The translations under genes were made by a program, and so were the position numbers. From Zygotorulaspora mrakii (lineage: Eukaryota > Ascomycota > Saccharomycetes > Saccharomycetales > Saccharomycetaceae): DNA of 64,000 nt. The notes under the pieces were generated by a model. It was not told the DNA's origin. It was given only the letters and a program-made list of their open reading frames with translations, and ran no database searches. How positions within the stretch are numbered: position 1 is the stretch's first letter; every line of letters begins with the position of its first letter. Location of the stretch: assembly GCF_013402915.1 (NCBI RefSeq), contig NC_050721.1, positions 1,178,001-1,242,000 of the forward strand, written 5' to 3'. Shown here piece by piece: positions 28,098-38,500 of the stretch.

Positions 28098-29141
28098 ATG
28101 ATTACAGGAGATGTTGATAGTTCACTTTCCGCAGACGAAATCGCTCTTTATGACAGACAAATCAGGCTTTGGGGTATGGCTGCTCAGGCACGTATGCGGT
28201 TGGCGAGAGTACTTTTGATCAATCTAAGTTCCATTGGCACAGAAATTTGCAAAAATATTGTATTGAGTGGTCTGGGGTCTCTGTGCATTTTAGACTCGCA
28301 TGCTGTCACAGAGGAGGACTTGGGCTCTCAATTTTACCTCAGCAAGCAAGATGTAGGATTGAAAAGATTGGACGCCGCTAAAAATAGGATTCTTGACCTA
28401 AATCCCAGAGTTAACGTAACTTTCGATGTGCAAGATTTTTCTAGTAAACCGTTAGCGTATTTCAAAGACTTTGATCTGGTGATCGGTACTCAATTAACGA
28501 AGAATGAAATGGTGAGGCTCAACGAGATTACTAGACATTTCAATCTCCCAATATACTTGACAGGTTCCAATGGTCTATTCGGTTATATATTTGTGGATCT
28601 GATAGAGTTTCATGCTGAAGAGCAGAAAATTAAAAGCGCAAAAGCAACAGCTGTTGGTAGGATCTCAGACAGTGTAGAGGTCACAGAAGTGGTTGAGAAG
28701 AAAGACGAAGAGAAACCAAATAAGGTCTATGAAATTGTGAAGACAAAACACACTTATAAGCCTTTTGTAGAAGTATTAAGCAAGCCAACACTAAAGAACA
28801 AACTGAGCCGAAGACAGTCGAAAAGACTGTCTCCATCTGTTCCTCTGACGTTGGCACTCTTTTCGCTAGATGAAATGCAAGATGAGCTTACTCCCCAGAT
28901 TCTAAAAAACAAAGCTTTAGAGATATGCGAACGATTGGAAGTACCAACAACAATATTAAGCAATGAATATGTTGAGCAGTTTGTTGTGCAAAGAAATGTT
29001 GAATTTACCCCGATCTCCGCTATCCTTGGAGGTGCGGTTGCACAGGATGTTATTAATATTTTGGGAAAAAGGCAGACGCCATTAAAAAGTACAACTATAC
29101 TCGATGGTATCACTTTAGATATGCCTATGTTCGAATTTTGA
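28098..29141 (+). CDS. AOS1: SUMO-activating enzyme subunit Aos1
   Basis: A 347-residue E1 half-subunit (yeast 347) that pairs with Uba2 to activate the ubiquitin-like modifier Smt3. The ThiF/E1 fold starts LSADEIALYDRQIRLWGM, then ARVLLINLSSIGTEI in the nucleotide region, VTEEDLGSQF and FDLVIGTQLT. The conserved ending is GGAVAQDVINILGKRQTPL through DGITLDMPMFEF. As in the family, there is no catalytic cysteine domain; that lies in Uba2. Matches YPR180W. Confidence 0.98.
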   Translation: MITGDVDSSLSADEIALYDRQIRLWGMAAQARMRLARVLLINLSSIGTEICKNIVLSGLGSLCILDSHAVTEEDLGSQFYLSKQDVGLKRLDAAKNRILDLNPRVNVTFDVQDFSSKPLAYFKDFDLVIGTQLTKNEMVRLNEITRHFNLPIYLTGSNGLFGYIFVDLIEFHAEEQKIKSAKATAVGRISDSVEVTEVVEKKDEEKPNKVYEIVKTKHTYKPFVEVLSKPTLKNKLSRRQSKRLSPSVPLTLALFSLDEMQDELTPQILKNKALEICERLEVPTTILSNEYVEQFVVQRNVEFTPISAILGGAVAQDVINILGKRQTPLKSTTILDGITLDMPMFEF

Positions 29142-29476
29142 GCTGCTTTATACAAAACGGCAAAAATGTTATTCGGAAATGGCTTGCATTCCCTTCATAT
29201 ATATTTGTCTTTGCTTTCATTTCTCCTGACAAGAATAAATACGGCAGTATCTAATAATAAACTAGTCAAGACGTAAAAGTACATTTCCAATGATAATTAT
29301 TGTATGCAACTATCTCACAATTCTCTTCCTTTCTTTTCCTTCGGCTGTTTCTTATGAAATAGTTTAGAAAAATAATCAGTTATACCAATGTGCACAATTT
29401 TGATGTAACGAAAAAATATTTTAATTAAGCTTTCTGATGAGATCTTATGATATTTTATGCCTTTCTTTTGTTTGAT
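29142..29476. other. AOS1-SEC23 convergent intergenic region
   Basis: 335 bp, AT-rich, between convergent genes. Only 3'-end-type TATATA tracts are seen (for example about 29197). Confidence 0.4.
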
Positions 29477-31750
29477 TTATGTTTGACCACTAACTGCAAC
29501 CTGCTGTAGATGTGTCATGAAGTTTTGTAACGAAACATCATCTGTAAGGACAATTGTTGATCCACCATGCGTAGCATCTTGATAACTGTCAGACGGGTTT
29601 AATTTGGACAGTAAAAATCTTGCTTGAGATCCACCCTCTTCGGTATCAATGAACCTAGGTAATGGAAATCTATCTACCAATAATTCGGCAGCTTCCAATT
29701 TAGGCTCTTCCAAGAGGGATTTGAAATCAGCATATTGTGGATCATCTTGGTACCCTGCTTTTCTCCATTGGGCAATTTGCTGACCATGATATATCAAAAT
29801 AAAGAAAAATGTATCTAACAACAAAATCGTATTAGGTTTGACAGAAACGGAATCCAATAATACTGGTTGTGGCTCGTCTTCCATCGAGAATGATGTTAGT
29901 GTTGGTTGAATCATAATCAATGAGTTAGTTGTATCTTCTCTTGTGAAAATATGTCTGTAGAATGCAGTTTCATCTGGTGAATTGTTGAAAACGCTCAAAA
30001 ACTGTGATCTTCTCAAATAGTAGGTGAACTGTGGGTATAACGAGAAATTTGGAGCCAATCTGAAAGAGGAGGAATCGTCTCTATTGTAGTCAGCGTATTT
30101 TTGACATAATTTAATCAAAGTCCTATCAATCCATCTGATAACGTCCGCTCCATCGTCGGACTCAGCCTTATCGACAGCTATTCTTGCCATCAAGACGGCT
30201 GCGGCTTCTTGGTCAAAAGAGGCCGCAATTGCTGGCGCACCAAATGGTAATAATTGATTCGCCATCGTGGTAACCCTGACACGGTTAGTACCAGAAGAGT
30301 GTTGATAAGTAGTAATAAACTGTGTATAAGCCAAACGAGGTTTATCAGCTACGGCTGGTGTTGAAGCAGCTGTATTTGCAATTTCAAAAAAAATTGCATA
30401 TGTGTGATTTGGAGATAAGGAAGACATTTTCCAAGTTGAAGTACTACCTATTCCAATTTCGGAGTCACTGATATTGTTACCATCTGGTTTCTTCACAGCA
30501 GAACAATGGCCAATTAAACCTTGAACTTTTAAATCTTTACTTGTCTTTACAGATAGATTACCGTTGAAAGCCATTTTCAAATAGCCCTCTTCATCCTTAG
30601 AGAACAATCTAACGTATGATTGTTTGAAGATAGCAGTTGAAAAAGCATCCGTCAGTAATAGGACACCACCAGTACTGTCAGTTAATTGTTTCATCTCCGA
30701 CATACCAATTTGATCATAACAACCAGTGAATATATCGACAGTATGTCCATTTGTTGCTACTCTTTCAGCTAACTGATTGTAATATTTACAGGCCTTTTTG
30801 TAATGACTAGCACGATCCGAATCGATATCGTGATGTGATCTCAATGGATCCTTTAATTCATTTGACACGATTAGACCAGGTGAAACAGTACATGGTCCAG
30901 AAGCAAACAAGATAATTCTTGCTGCAACGTTTTTATAGCAGCCTTGTAAAATCAACGAAGCAATGTTCAAAGCAGAGCCAGTGGCTCTCAGAGGTCTGTG
31001 ACCTGCTGGAACGGTCCATTGATCAGGAGCTAGATTTTCTAACAACTGATTCAACTTAAATTCAACTTGTTCCAAAGGCAAAAAAAACCTATTGAGAGAA
31101 AATGGGGTAATCTTCGCGTTTTGTACAGCGCTCATTGTATTTGTTGGTCTTTGACCGGTCAACATTTCCACTAATTGCTCCAACTGATATTCTCTATCGC
31201 CTCTGAAAACGTTGCATCTATCAATCATTTGGCTCGAGAGATCGTGCAGTTGGACAACATTCCCGTACGTAATCAAACCAACCATTGCATTTGGTGGTAG
31301 AAGTGAAAGAGATGTAATAATGGATTCTTTCAGAGCATCCAAATTCTCTTGCTCTGACGTGATATCAACAACAAAGAAAAATATTGGAGGAATCTGAACA
31401 GCTCTATTCGTGATATACTCTACAGTTGTGCTCTGCAACTCCGCAGGCATGTTTTCCTGCGTCATACTGGCATACTGCGGTGGTAAATGATTTCTAGAAC
31501 CACAGAATGGGCAAGTCCATGAATTGTTCCGCAAATCAATCGCACAGTATGGATTCAAAATGCCTTTACATTGTGGGTTAGAACATACGACAGGGTTGTA
31601 TGGTGCAACATTCAACTCGTCATATTCCTTCAATGGCGTATATAAACAACCCACAGGCACAACATTCTTGTTAGCATCCGTTCTGGTCGAAGGAAAGACA
31701 TTCCAGGAAAACCTAACACCGTTGATATCCTCGTTGGTCTCAAAATCCAT
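29477..31750 (-). CDS. SEC23: COPII coat GTPase-activating subunit Sec23
   Basis: A 757-residue COPII inner-coat subunit (yeast 768) and GAP for Sar1 at ER exit sites. The start [20 protein letters not shown] is identical in style to yeast. The zinc finger has its four cysteines in [14 protein letters not shown] and TCPFCG (about 57-80). The trunk ([20 protein letters not shown]), beta-barrel, helical region and gelsolin-like end ([16 protein letters not shown]) are all present. It is slightly shorter than yeast in the loops around residues 205 and 465. The frame begins at a TTG 15 bases earlier; ATG 31750 is the start. Matches YPR181C. Confidence 0.98.
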   Translation of the reverse strand: MDFETNEDINGVRFSWNVFPSTRTDANKNVVPVGCLYTPLKEYDELNVAPYNPVVCSNPQCKGILNPYCAIDLRNNSWTCPFCGSRNHLPPQYASMTQENMPAELQSTTVEYITNRAVQIPPIFFFVVDITSEQENLDALKESIITSLSLLPPNAMVGLITYGNVVQLHDLSSQMIDRCNVFRGDREYQLEQLVEMLTGQRPTNTMSAVQNAKITPFSLNRFFLPLEQVEFKLNQLLENLAPDQWTVPAGHRPLRATGSALNIASLILQGCYKNVAARIILFASGPCTVSPGLIVSNELKDPLRSHHDIDSDRASHYKKACKYYNQLAERVATNGHTVDIFTGCYDQIGMSEMKQLTDSTGGVLLLTDAFSTAIFKQSYVRLFSKDEEGYLKMAFNGNLSVKTSKDLKVQGLIGHCSAVKKPDGNNISDSEIGIGSTSTWKMSSLSPNHTYAIFFEIANTAASTPAVADKPRLAYTQFITTYQHSSGTNRVRVTTMANQLLPFGAPAIAASFDQEAAAVLMARIAVDKAESDDGADVIRWIDRTLIKLCQKYADYNRDDSSSFRLAPNFSLYPQFTYYLRRSQFLSVFNNSPDETAFYRHIFTREDTTNSLIMIQPTLTSFSMEDEPQPVLLDSVSVKPNTILLLDTFFFILIYHGQQIAQWRKAGYQDDPQYADFKSLLEEPKLEAAELLVDRFPLPRFIDTEEGGSQARFLLSKLNPSDSYQDATHGGSTIVLTDDVSLQNFMTHLQQVAVSGQT

Positions 31751-32125
31751 GATCTCTAATATCAATAAACCGAACCCGCAATCAATAGATTCTTAAACAA
31801 ACAACAATCAATCGGCCGTCAATCAACTACTTCTTCACAAATACTACACCTGATCCCACTAGGTTGTTCAACAGTAGCGCAATCGAACAGCAGTTGGCTC
31901 TCTCTTTAACCAATTGATCGATAAATCTTTCGCTTCCCAATTGCCACCGTGGTAAACAATTGGCCCTGTTTGTCTTGTATCTTTTTAGCTGCATTTTTCA
32001 GGCGTCTTCTCATCGGCGACGGAGGGCATAAACTGAAGGAAGATCAATTGTTACTGGCCAAGAGAAAAGTAAGCACAATAAGTGAGCCAATTGCTGCCAT
32101 CAGCTGGATTGAAATAGGTCTGAGG
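31751..32125. promoter_or_regulatory. Divergent SEC23/GAB1 promoter
   Basis: A 375-bp divergent promoter. The frame of GAB1 stays open back to a GTG at 31949, but no ATG occurs before 32126. No named site is recognised. Confidence 0.4.
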
Positions 32126-33307
32126 ATGCGCATGGATGCTACAAAAAGTATAGTGGCGTGTTTTGTAACGCGACTGGTATTATCCGCGCTGTTTCCTTCC
32201 CTGCAAGCGCAACTGGATAAGTCCGTTGAGTTTTCAACGCCAATGACCTCCTTCAGATCCCTTTGTGAGGGTGTCTACATGTTAAAGAACGGATTCCCAC
32301 TCTATGGCGGCGGGGTGGTGCACCAGTCTCCGCTGCTGATACTCCTGATGTCTTTTGTGGATAGTGAACATCTACTGGCAATACTGTACGCTGCGATGGA
32401 CACTGTTGTAGCGTACCATATTTTGGCACTGACTAGGTACTTCACGCAAAGTCTACAGATACCTTTGTGGCTACCGAGTCTGCTGTATGCTTTGAACCCG
32501 CTCGTATTGCTCTCTTGTATCAGCAGGTCCAGCGTCATATTCACGAACGTTTGTGTGTCAAGTGCGTTACTCTGCGCGGTGCAAGGCAATGTGGTGGGAT
32601 CAGCGGTAGCCATAGCGGGTGCAGGATACCTATCTGCGTATCCGATTCTGCTCCTGATTCCCCTGTGTGGAATGGGGCAGAATAGACAACAGAAGGCAAG
32701 ATTAATTGCTGTGACAGCGGCGACGTTGGCTGTGCTAGTAGCCCTGAGTTACTGGGCTACGGGCAGCTCATGGGAGTTTTTAGCATCAACGTATGGCTCA
32801 CTGATCCGCTACGAAAAATTGTTCCCCAATTTGGGGCTGTGGTGGTATTTTTTCATTGAAATGTTCGAAATGTTCTTGCCATTCTTCAAAGCAGTTTTCA
32901 ATATTTTCGTGGTTTCTTTCATTGCTCCAATTACCATCCGTTTCAATAAGCAGCCATTTTACGCTTTCATTCTCTGCCTTGCTTGGATAACAATCACAAA
33001 ACCATACCCTACGTTGGGCGACTCCGGTTTTTTCCTCAGTTTCATACCATTTTTTCAACCACTATTAGGCTATTTGAGATACCCAATCATATCGTGCTTA
33101 TTGATGCTGCATGCCATTTTCCTCTCTCCGATTTTCTATCATCTGTGGGTTGACTTAGGTTCAGGTAACAGTAATTTTTTCTATGCCATATCACTAGTTT
33201 ATGCATTGGCACTGGCATCCATAATCGTCGATCTTACATGGGCAATGCTCAGAATAGAATACGATGAAGGCAAGCCAAATTTTAATCTCAAGCTAACTCA
33301 AATATGA
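32126..33307 (+). CDS. GAB1: GPI transamidase subunit Gab1 (PIG-U)
   Basis: A 393-residue multispanning ER membrane protein (yeast 394) of the GPI transamidase, which attaches GPI anchors to proteins. Family blocks are VTRLVLSALFPSLQAQLD, STPMTSFRSLCEGVYML and GVVHQSPLLILL. About eight hydrophobic segments follow, including the conserved region around YEKLFPNLGLWWYFFIEMFE. ATG 32126 (then ATG 32132 two codons later) is chosen over the non-ATG extension because it restores family length. In S. cerevisiae this gene is on chromosome XII (YLR459W); here it sits between SEC23 and SMX3, further evidence of ancestral order. Confidence 0.93.
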   Translation: MRMDATKSIVACFVTRLVLSALFPSLQAQLDKSVEFSTPMTSFRSLCEGVYMLKNGFPLYGGGVVHQSPLLILLMSFVDSEHLLAILYAAMDTVVAYHILALTRYFTQSLQIPLWLPSLLYALNPLVLLSCISRSSVIFTNVCVSSALLCAVQGNVVGSAVAIAGAGYLSAYPILLLIPLCGMGQNRQQKARLIAVTAATLAVLVALSYWATGSSWEFLASTYGSLIRYEKLFPNLGLWWYFFIEMFEMFLPFFKAVFNIFVVSFIAPITIRFNKQPFYAFILCLAWITITKPYPTLGDSGFFLSFIPFFQPLLGYLRYPIISCLLMLHAIFLSPIFYHLWVDLGSGNSNFFYAISLVYALALASIIVDLTWAMLRIEYDEGKPNFNLKLTQI

Positions 33308-33545
33308 CCATCTCAGCATACTAAATACGCATAAAACTACACGTATACACGCCTATGTACACTTATATATGAGTTCATATTAGTGTATATACTCAATGTG
33401 ATCTCTTGTCACGTATAACGGGTGTGAGCTCATCGCTGTTTATTTTGCCCTCCATTAATAGTGGCACGTACTCTGAAGAAAAGCTAATACACAACGACAG
33501 GGCCAGGCCAGGCAATCATTGATCTATATATTGTGTACCGCTATC

Positions 33546-34035
33546 ATGTCTGATGTATGTTACTTAGGTTATGCAGAAACTGCTCCTGAATTTGCGTGGC
33601 TCCGAGAAGCAATTGCCGGTCCCGTGCTACTTCTCGCTTCCCATTCACTTTGAAAGAATACTAACAGCGAAGCTACAGTTCACCCCCATAAATCCAAAAC
33701 CGTTTCTTCGGGATCTAATAGATAAGTCGATTTTGGTGACACTTAAATTTAACAAGACACAGTATAAAGGTACCTTGGTATCCGCAGACAACTATTTCAA
33801 TTTACAGCTGAGAGAGGCAGAGGAGATAGTGGACAACAAGTCCAGAGGGCTTATAGGAGAGATATTCATAAGATGCAACAACGTGCTTTGGATAGGCGAG
33901 GATCTCAAGAAGACCGAGACAACATCTGAACAAGCACTAAAAAGTGAAAAACTGGAAACTTCAGAACCATCGAAAACATCTGAAACGTCTAATACAGCTG
34001 AAACTGACAAAGCAAGTGTAAGTAGCAATACATAG
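33546..34035 (+). CDS. SMX3: Sm protein F (Smx3), intron-containing
   Basis: Exon 1 is only 9 nt (33546-33554, Met-Ser-Asp). The intron is 33555-33678, with donor GTATGT, branch TACTAAC (33659-33665) and acceptor CAG. Exon 2 (33679-34035) starts FTPINPKPFLRDLID. The product is 121 residues and forms the F subunit of the Sm ring of spliceosomal snRNPs. Sm1 (SILVTLKFNKTQYKGTLVSA, then DNYFNLQL) and Sm2 (GEIFIRCNNVLWI) are intact. After the Sm fold there is a ~40-residue Ser/Thr/Glu/Lys-rich tail, which the 86-residue S. cerevisiae protein lacks. The frame also runs upstream through the intron to a non-canonical start, but the donor and branch consensus and the MS-type N-terminus favour splicing. 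Matches YPR182W in position. Confidence 0.9.
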
Positions 34036-34257
34036 CAGTCCGTATGACCCAAAAACCCATGTTATTCAACTCCGACATTCATGGAAGCATCGAATATTTC
34101 TTATCCTTCCTCTTCTGGGCAGAGAATTTTCCATTTCTGCATGGCAAGGCGACATGACAGCACAGGTACAATAAACACGAAACTTGAGAGAAGGAAACAT
34201 ACTTCTGTATAGTCTAAACCAAAAAAGGCAAGAACGACTGACTATCCTCTTACATCA

Positions 34258-35055
34258 ATGTCTATCACCAACTCTGTTATTGTGCCTGCTTACCATGAGA
34301 AGCTGAACGTCAAACCTTTGACCACCCGACTGTTCGCTGCTTTGGGCAACGAGGGTTCGAAATGTACTGAACTAATCTTCGTCGACGACAATTCTCAAGA
34401 CGGTTCTGTCGAAGAAGTTGAGGCTTTGAAGAAACAAGGCTACAATGTCAAGATCATCGTCAGAACAGATGAGCGTGGTCTGTCCTCTGCTGTCTTGAAG
34501 GGATTTCACGAGGCGCAAGGTGAATACTTGATTTGCATGGATGCCGATTTACAGCACCCTCCAGAGAGTGTTCCACAGCTGTTCGACTCTTTGAAAACAC
34601 ATGCATTTGTGCTAGGTACCAGATATGCCCCTGGAGTTGGAATTGACAAGGACTGGCCATTGTATCGTAGAGTTATATCGTCCACTGCAAGAATGATGGC
34701 AAGACCTTTGACTACCGCATCCGATCCGATGAGTGGCTTCTTTGGTCTGCAAAAGAAATACCTGCTTCAAGCCGCCCCCAGTGATATCAATTCGCAGGGT
34801 TTCAAGATCGCTTTGGAGCTGTTGGCGAAGTTGCCATTGCCAAAAACAAATACCATTGGGGAAATTCCATTTTCCTTTGGCGTAAGAACAGAGGGAGAGT
34901 CAAAGCTATCCGGAAAAGTCATCATTCAATACCTTCAACAATTGAAAGAGCTTTACTTTTTCAAGTACGGTGCCAACAATTTGATCCTCTTTTTTGTCTT
35001 CTGGTCAATTCTGGCTCTCTATGCACTCTACAAGCTGCTTGCCCTTGTTTGTTGA
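34258..35055 (+). CDS. DPM1: Dolichol-phosphate mannose synthase
   Basis: A 265-residue ER enzyme (yeast 267) that makes Dol-P-Man from GDP-mannose for N-glycans, O-mannosylation and GPI anchors. The family-2 glycosyltransferase fold has VIVPAYHEKLNVKPLT, LIFVDDNSQDGS, and the metal-binding CMDADLQHPPESV. The acceptor motif DPMSGFFGL is present. A single C-terminal membrane helix (LILFFVFWSILALYALYKLL) anchors it, as in the fungal single-subunit type. Matches YPR183W. It works upstream of the same pathway as GAB1, two genes away. Confidence 0.98.
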   Translation: MSITNSVIVPAYHEKLNVKPLTTRLFAALGNEGSKCTELIFVDDNSQDGSVEEVEALKKQGYNVKIIVRTDERGLSSAVLKGFHEAQGEYLICMDADLQHPPESVPQLFDSLKTHAFVLGTRYAPGVGIDKDWPLYRRVISSTARMMARPLTTASDPMSGFFGLQKKYLLQAAPSDINSQGFKIALELLAKLPLPKTNTIGEIPFSFGVRTEGESKLSGKVIIQYLQQLKELYFFKYGANNLILFFVFWSILALYALYKLLALVC

Positions 35056-35583
35056 GGCACAGCGAATGCAGTGAATTACTTAAGAAGCGTATAACGCCGC
35101 AAGCCGATATATATATATACTTTAAAATTAGTCAAATTATACTATCTAACGTGTTACCGAGCTGAAACGAACACTTAGTGAACCAGTACAGGTAATCAAA
35201 GCTTGCGCCATACTGTTAGCAAGCATTGGCTTCAAGTCGTCGCATAGCGATAGTTTTTGTATTTCGAGGGGCTTCAAGCGACAGCACAAAAACCCCCGTC
35301 ATCTGGAAAAATACCCTCGAGTCAGGGAGGAATACCAAGTATAAAAAGAATAGCAGAAAGGTGTACTGCATCTTAAAGTTTGCTAAACCATTTCCAGAAA
35401 TTTGGTATAGGGAAGATCATAATTTCGGACCTGATATAAAGTTGTTTTTGGGTATCACTGAAAATTTTGGATTTAAGGAGATAGGCGCTGTAGAAGGAGG
35501 ACACTTAAGGATACTTTGAGGAAGCATCGAAGATATTTAGCAAGAGCAACAGCGATCTGAGAAGTTCTGATAGTTCTGAAGCT
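35056..35583. promoter_or_regulatory. DPM1-GDB1 intergenic region with STRE core
   Basis: 528 bp. It has an (AT) run at 35108-35120 near the DPM1 3' end. A stress-response core AGGGG at 35267-35271 lies upstream of GDB1, whose yeast counterpart is stress-induced. A 97-codon frame here lacks an ATG start and is not called. Confidence 0.4.
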
Positions 35584-38500
35584 ATGGCTGTCGATAGGAC
35601 ATTGTTGTTGCGGCTGCGCGACAATGGTGAGCCACTTGCATCGTGTTCTTACGGTCAGGGAGTGTTGACTCTGCCATCATTACCTCTGCCAGAGGGCAGT
35701 GTGGAGGGCACACCTTTGTTTACGGTTAGATTGACAATTGGTGCTGGCTCGCCAATATCTAGGGATGGACTGGTTTGGACAAACTGCACACCGGACTACA
35801 AAACGGAGTTTGATAGGAACAAATTTTACAAGAAAGTGATACAATCTTCTTTCCACAGGGATTGTGATATAGATTTGGACGTTTATAGGCCAGGGTCCTT
35901 CTGCTTCTACCTATCGTTTAGAAATTCCAAGGACCAGTTGGAAACTACAAGAAAATTTTATTTTATTGTCCCCCCAATTCTGCATATCAATGGCAAACTT
36001 CTTCAATTGAATGCAATTGCAGCACAAAGTGTTGTTTCTAAATGGATGGGTGAAGATTGGGATAAAGTCTTTGCTAGAATTGCTGCAAAAGGGTACAATA
36101 TGATTCATTTTACGCCTTTACAGCAGAGAGGTGAATCGGATTCACCTTATTCCATTTACGATCAGTTACAATTTGATACCAATGTTTTTAAGGATAATCA
36201 AGATGTTCCTGTGATGATGCAAAATCTGAGGGAAAAGTACAATATGCTTTGTTTGACAGATATTGTATTCAATCATACGGCCAATAACTCAGATTGGCTA
36301 AGAGATCATCCAGATGCAGGTTACAACCATGTAACAGCACCTCATTTAATCTCAGCTATTGAGTTGGATGCTGCACTACTGAAATTTAGTTCTAGTTTGA
36401 AAAAATTAGGCTATCCTGTCGATTTGAAGTCAACAAATGATTTATTTAAAATAATGGATGGAATTAAAATTCATGTGTTGGGGAGCGGAAAGTTTTGGGA
36501 ATTTTATGTTGTTGATGTTGAATCGACTCTACAACTTATCGCAAAGATGTGGAATTCCAAGATTTCTTCGTGTGGTGATGAAGTTAAATTACCGCAAGGT
36601 ATAGCTTCTGACGATTTTGTTGGACTTGCGCGATTTGTTCGTGATAACGTTAGTAAATCACCGTTCGGAGTATTGGGTGAACGTAATGCGAATAAGATTG
36701 ATGTTTGCAAATTTATTACTCTACTAAAATCACTCTATGGCGATGAAATCAGCACTGATATTTTGGAAAACGCTCGTAAAATTGTAGATGAAGTTAACTC
36801 ACCATTATATGAGGAATACGATGATGACGTAAGTGAAATTTTGGAGCAGCTGTTCAATCGTATTCAGTATTTGAGACTTGATGAAAATGGGCCAAAACAA
36901 GGACCTATAAATGACAGATTTCCATTAATTGAGCCGTATTTTACTCGTTTCCAAGCAAATGATGGACAGAATTATGCACTTGCGAATAATGGTTGGATTT
37001 GGAACGGAAATCCGTTAGTAGATTTTGCATCAGAAAAGTCAAGAGCCTACCTCCGCAGAGAAGTTATTGTGTGGGGTGATTGCGTCAAGTTAAGATATGG
37101 TAGAGGTCCAAGCGATTCTCCATATTTGTGGGAAAGAATGTCAAAGTATATTGAAATGAATGCCAAAATTTTTAATGGTTTCAGAATAGATAACTGTCAC
37201 TCTACTCCATTACATGTGGGTGAGTATTTCTTGGATTTGGCACGGAAAACTAATCCTAATCTCTACGTAGTTGCTGAATTATTCTCCGGTTCAGAAGAAA
37301 TGGATTGTTTGTTTGTTGAGAGACTTGGGATCTCTTCTTTGATAAGAGAGGCAATGCAAGCTTGGTCGGAGGGTGAATTGTCTCGTTTAATTCACAAGCA
37401 TGGGGGCCGACCAATTGGCTCTTACAAGTATGTTCCATTGGATGATTTCCCTTACAAATCAGATATTGAACTTACCGAGGAATATTGCAATTGGGATCCC
37501 AGTAGTCGTTCGATGAAGTGTGTCTCTGAAATTAAAATTCCAAAAATTTTAGCAGCAGCTCCTCCTCATGCATTACTTATGGATTGCACACACGATAATG
37601 AAACACCTTATCAGAAAAGAACTGTCGAAGATACATTGCCCAATGCTGCTCTGGTTGCTTTTTGCTCAACGGCAATTGGGTCAGTTTATGGTTACGATGA
37701 AATTTACCCCCATCTGCTCAATCTCGTTCAAGAAAAAAGACATTATGACCTTGAGCAGAACAATGGAATCGGGAAAGTCAAAGCCATCTTAAACAAGATT
37801 AGGCTCGACACTAGCAATGTCAGTACAGATATTGAAGACGGAGAAAAGCACGTTCATCATGAAGATCAATATATAACGTTTCATCGTACTAATGCTAAAA
37901 CTGGAAGTGGATGGTATCTCATCGCTAGAACCAAATTCAATGAAAATTTGCCTGAGCAGCATTTGCCTAATATTCAGCTTTCTCAAACATCTTGTCAATT
38001 CAAACATGCTTTTTCGCTTAAAAAAGTCGGCGATGTACCGACGAGCGACGAGAAACTTCAGGGTATACCTGTGGAACTTGTGGAATTGGATGGGTTCAAG
38101 GTTGAGTACGAGGAAGACTCTAGTACTGCTACAATCTCAATTCCCGAATATTTTCCACCGGGGTCGATAGCTATTTTCCAAACGCAACATAAAGGTATTG
38201 ATGAGAATTTGGATCATTTCATCAGGTATGGGGCGGTAAAGGCAACATCTGAACTAACTCTGGAATCCGTCAACTCCGTGCTCTATCGTTCGGAGCCAGA
38301 AGAATTTGACATTACTCAAGGTCGTAATGGATCATACGATATACCGGGCTACGGCAAATTAGTGTATTGCGGTCTGCAAGGTTGGGTTTCTGTCTTGAGA
38401 AATGTCATTTTTACTAACGACTTGTCCCACCCTATTAGTGAAAACTTGCGAAACGGGTTTTGGGCCTTCGATTATGTTATCAATAGATTGGATTTTTATA

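Noticed and set aside
35226..35519. 97-codon open frame upstream of GDB1
   Set aside because: It has a non-ATG start and resembles no family; treated as promoter.
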